The notes under the pieces were generated by a model. The model was not told where the DNA came from, did no database searches, and saw only the letters and a program-made list of their open reading frames with translations. 64,000 bases of DNA from Tamarix chinensis (taxonomy: Eukaryota; Streptophyta; Magnoliopsida; Caryophyllales; Tamaricaceae): positions 98,571,815 through 98,635,814 of the forward strand of contig CM060176.1 in NCBI GenBank assembly GCA_030549775.1, written 5' to 3'. How positions within the stretch are numbered: the stretch's first letter is position 1; every line of letters begins with the position of its first letter. The position numbers were made by a program, and so were the translations under genes. Positions 60,906 to 64,000 of the stretch are shown here, one piece after another.

Positions 60906-62114
60906 TTGAATGGTAAGGATGAATCTTCGGTTTTATGTGATTTGAATCTAGGGTTTGGTAAGGATGAATATTTGGTTTGGTATGGACGAATCTTTGAGTT
61001 TTATATGGTTTGAGTTTAGGGTTTTGTATGACGGAATCTAGGGTTGCATGGTGTTGGACTTTGCATGGCGGTTTTAGGGTTTGCATGGTATTATTAATGG
61101 TTGTAATGTGATATTAATGGTTGTATGGTGGTATTAGGGTTTGCATGGTGGAGTTAGGGTTTTGCATGGGAGGTGTAACGTTTGCATGAGAGTGAAATTT
61201 ATGTGTGGAAAGTTGATTTGGGATGTGAGGAAGGTAATATAAGTGTTGTTTGGGTGTTTGAACACTTTGGGTGAAAAATAGTACGTAGGACATTATAAGG
61301 GTATGGAGGAGTTTGAATTAGGGTTCGAAGTGATTAACTATAGGGTTGTTGTGATTAACTAGGGTTGGAGTGGATAATTATGATTTGTTATGGTTAATGA
61401 AGGTCTGGAAGGGCTAATTATGGTTGTTATGGTTAAATAGGGTTTGGAGTGGTTGATTATGGTTGTGGTGGTGTAACACCCCAAAATTCACTACTTTTTT
61501 TTTTTTAAAAGCGGAAGCAATTAAGATAGAAACACTTAAAACCTGTGAATTCTGGGAATGTTACCGCCACACTTAGTACCAAACCGGTTCTCTCCGACCG
61601 TTTCAGTACCAAGTGTTAAGGCTAAAGAAAAGATTTACGTTAAATTCAAATTAACCATTCATAAATGAATTCGAAAGATCATACAACAAAATCAGAGTAC
61701 GCATAAATGTTTATTAACACTTGTAAGTTCCAAATAGAAATACATTTAAACAATATAAAACCCGATGAGTCAAATTCCGGATTGCCTACTCACTCAAGTC
61801 AGGCCTGCCACCCCAAACAGTCTCTGATCTTAAACCTGCACAAGAGGTCTGCTCCCCACCATCGGTGGATCATCACAGGACCCATCAATCAATGTAGTAT
61901 CAGTACGGGTCCAGTACTGAGTAAGGAGACTTGATCACTAAGGCCAACACATAGTTGTACAATAATGCAGGAATAATAATAATGCATAAGACCAATATGA
62001 TCACATAAATACATACAACCATCCAAGTAGAGTACATGGCCCGATTGTAGTCCAGATTAATCATTTCATTAATCTCTTATCAGAGTTCGTTTCACAACAT
62101 ACTTTTTATCAAAT

Positions 62115-62270
62115 CCATGCGAGTACGGGAACCCCACTATTTTGCCGGTGGATCGGTCTCCAGGGCACTCTGGCTCCTGGCCACTATTATAGCCGGTGGA
62201 TCGGTCACTTAGGGTACATGCCCTACCACTATTATATGCCGGTGGATCGGTCTGGCCCCTTCTCGCACGG
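62115..62270. repeat. hairpin cassette E1
   Basis: The arms CCATGCGAG (62115-62123) and CTCGCACGG (62262-62270) pair at 8 of 9 positions. They enclose three CCACTATT-GCCGGTGGATCGG units. The spacer hairpins include CCAGG...CCTGG and TAGGG...CCCTA. Confidence 0.8.
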
Positions 62271-62329
62271 TGTTCCACTGTAAGTAGATAATGTCTTCCC
62301 ACTTATTATCAACATGTATAGTTTGGTTC

Positions 62330-62478
62330 GTTGAGCTCGGGATCCCCCACTATTTTAGCCGGTGGATCGGTCACTAGGGTAACATACCCTACCACTATTA
62401 AGCCGGTGGATCGATCTCCAGGTTACCGCAGTACCTGGCCACTATTATGCCGGTGGATCGGTCTGGGCCCGGCTCAAC
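62330..62478. repeat. hairpin cassette E2
   Basis: The arms GTTGAGC (62330-62336) and GCTCAAC (62472-62478) pair perfectly, with inner stem CGGG/CCCG after one bulged base. The two spacers are themselves perfect inverted repeats: TAGGGT-AACAT-ACCCTA and CCAGGT-N9-ACCTGG. Confidence 0.8.
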
Positions 62479-62849
62479 ATCTTTCACTTTACGTGATTAA
62501 TGTCTTAAGTATCTTATTCAAAGGCTTTCACCAAACATGCATAAATCACCACACATCACAATTACACTTTAATCACCATATACACATGATAGCACCAAAA
62601 ACCCTAATCAGCCACCATATACCTCAATTAACCACAACAAATCATAATTCAGTCTCCTCCATACCCTTATAATGTCCTACGTATTATTTTTCACCCAAAA
62701 TATTCAAACACCCAAATAACTCTTCTACTTCCTCCCTTATATCCCAAATCAACTTTTCACACGTAAATTTCTCTTCCATGCAAACATTAATCTCCCCATG
62801 CAAACCTTTGAACCGTTTTCATGCAAATCCTAAAATTCCACGTGAAATC

Positions 62850-63010
62850 CTAAATTCAACCATGCAAACCCTAATACCGCCATTCAACCATCAATATCGC
62901 CATGTAAATCCTAATACCACCATACAACTATAATTACCACCATACAAACCTTAATATCATCATACAAACCCTAATACCAACATACAACCATTAATACCAC
63001 CAGATAAACC
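62850..63010. repeat. 20-bp array in LTR E
   Basis: Diverged copies of ACCACCATACAAACCCTAAT, as at 2330-2490. Confidence 0.7.
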
Positions 63011-63129
63011 CTACATTCCGTCATACAAAACCATAAATTCAATCCAACCAAAACCAAAGATGTACTCATACCAAACCCTAAAATTCAAACCATAAAGATT
63101 CTTCCATACCAAACCCTAAATTTAAGCCA

Positions 63130-63480
63130 TAAAGATTCTTCCACATAAAATCATAAATTAGAATCTCCCAAGGAAAACTATAAATTGAATTCCCCCAAGA
63201 AAATCATAAATTAGATTCCCCCATATAATATCATAAATTACATTTTCCCAAATAACATCATGAATTAGATTCTCCCAAACAAATTATAAATTAACTCCCC
63301 CAATCAAATCGTAACTTAAATTCTCCCATATAATATTATAAATTACATTCTCCCAAATAACATCATAAACTAAATTCTCCCAAACAAATTATAAATTAAC
63401 TCTCCCAATCAAATCATAACTTAAATTATCCCATATAATATTATAAATTAAATTCTCCCAAATAGCATCATAAACTAGAT
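63130..63480. repeat. about 26-30-bp array with 105-bp higher-order unit in LTR E
   Basis: Units near ATAAATTAGATTCTCCCAAA. A four-unit block starting AAACAAATTATAAATTAAC near 63277 is repeated near 63382. Confidence 0.75.
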
Positions 63481-64000
63481 TATTCCTTATAAAACCATAA
63501 AATTTAGGTCAACTCATTTCCCTTAGTCAACGTCTTTCCCCATCCTCCTTTTTCATCCTTCCTCTCACACAAACCACATCGACTTCCTCACATACACAAC
63601 ACATATCATCATACATAATTAATATGCATACCATGCACAACATACTTCAACTCCAAGTCATACCACATATAAAATATTTAATTATAATAAACCTCACATG
63701 CGAAACACATAATACACATAAGCACATAAAAGGCCTTAGCACTCCTTACCTAAAACGACATCGGTCTTGGAGCATGCTCCTATTCCACTTGAGGGATTTG
63801 ACTGGGCTCACCTATTATGGGGAAGAAATACTAGGATTAGCTTCCTTCCTATACTACTATTAGTTTCTAATTTATCTTAAGTCTTGATTCTTAATTAATT
63901 ATGCCCAAAACCACTAAAACATTAATACATACTATTATAATTTAAAGTAAAAAGGGTGATATAAGGGTTTCTACCCTTTACCAAAATATGGTTAGTAAAG

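Larger units (their letters stand above)
57864..61471 (+). mobile_element. LTR B (plus sense), interrupted at 61472
   Basis: Starts TGAAATACCCC directly after the last base of LTR A. It has a GC-richer pyrimidine stretch (58290-58740), AT-rich TTATTATTA sections (59459-60010), a GGTGAAACC..TTAAGTGGAATAGGAGC block (60190-60240), a GGGAGAATCTAATTTATG array (60520-60900) and the 20-bp array in reverse (61070-61160). It stops at the insertion of LTR E; its 3' end may lie beyond the window. Confidence 0.65.
61472..64000 (-). mobile_element. LTR E (minus sense), runs off the window
   Basis: Starts TGTAACACCCC after GGTGG (61467-61471, the candidate target duplication; its partner would be outside). 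It matches LTR copy 1 closely at the 3' end (the block with GTCTGCTCCCCACCATCGG, 61845-61864) and holds two well-preserved hairpin cassettes. Its right part is the reverse complement of LTR B. Confidence 0.75.

Noticed and set aside
62115..62478. tRNA or tRNA-like gene suggested by the branched fold
   Set aside because: No A-box or B-box promoter and no CCA-adjacent acceptor geometry; the stems enclose far more than 75 bases.

Overview
This window is nuclear DNA of a flowering plant with a repeat-rich genome. The evidence is one spliced plant-type DUF642 cell-wall protein gene (10814-12396, three exons, GT-AG introns) inside a dense nest of LTR retrotransposons with PBS sequences matching plant initiator tRNA-Met. 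I cannot name the species from the sequence. I see no tRNA, rRNA, CRISPR or bacterial-type feature.

Layout. 1-6500: remnant of a Ty3/gypsy element on the minus strand (gag in two pieces, PBS at 6423-6434), split by a 5.4-kb solo-LTR-like insertion (394-5787) with a perfect 5-bp target duplication. 6500-10680: mostly unassigned, with a possible CACTA-like remnant and ATATCC-rich repeats. 10680-12400: the DUF642 gene. 13184-22656: a gypsy element on the minus strand with PBS, gag and PPT but no visible pol, interrupted by a second 4.9-kb solo-LTR-like insertion (13681-18552). 22657-28014: AT-rich DNA without a recognisable gene. 28015-36350: plus-strand LTRs nested three deep (LTR X contains LTR Y, which contains a terminal-inverted-repeat element). 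36350-40040: low-information DNA. 40057-46650: a nearly complete but inactivated Ty1/copia element on the minus strand. 47079-64000: five more LTR copies in both orientations, two pairs of which form large inverted repeats, plus a degraded gag region preceded by an extra ORF (50400-52580).

Unifying observation. About a dozen very long LTRs (roughly 3 to 5.4 kb) share ends of the form TGTAATACCCC...GGGGTGTTACA and a common internal order, read on their sense strand: an AT-rich 5' end, a pyrimidine-rich stretch, minisatellite arrays, a zone of CCACTATTATAGCCGGTGG repeats, a CAGTAC palindrome, and a conserved GGTAACA...GTTACA end. Very few internal regions remain.

The most interesting signal is in the CCACTATTATAGCCGGTGG zone. 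The repeats are packed into cassettes closed by long inverted repeats, and the arms differ between copies by compensating base changes. This indicates a selected stem structure in LTR RNA or DNA. All positions and comparisons here were made by eye.
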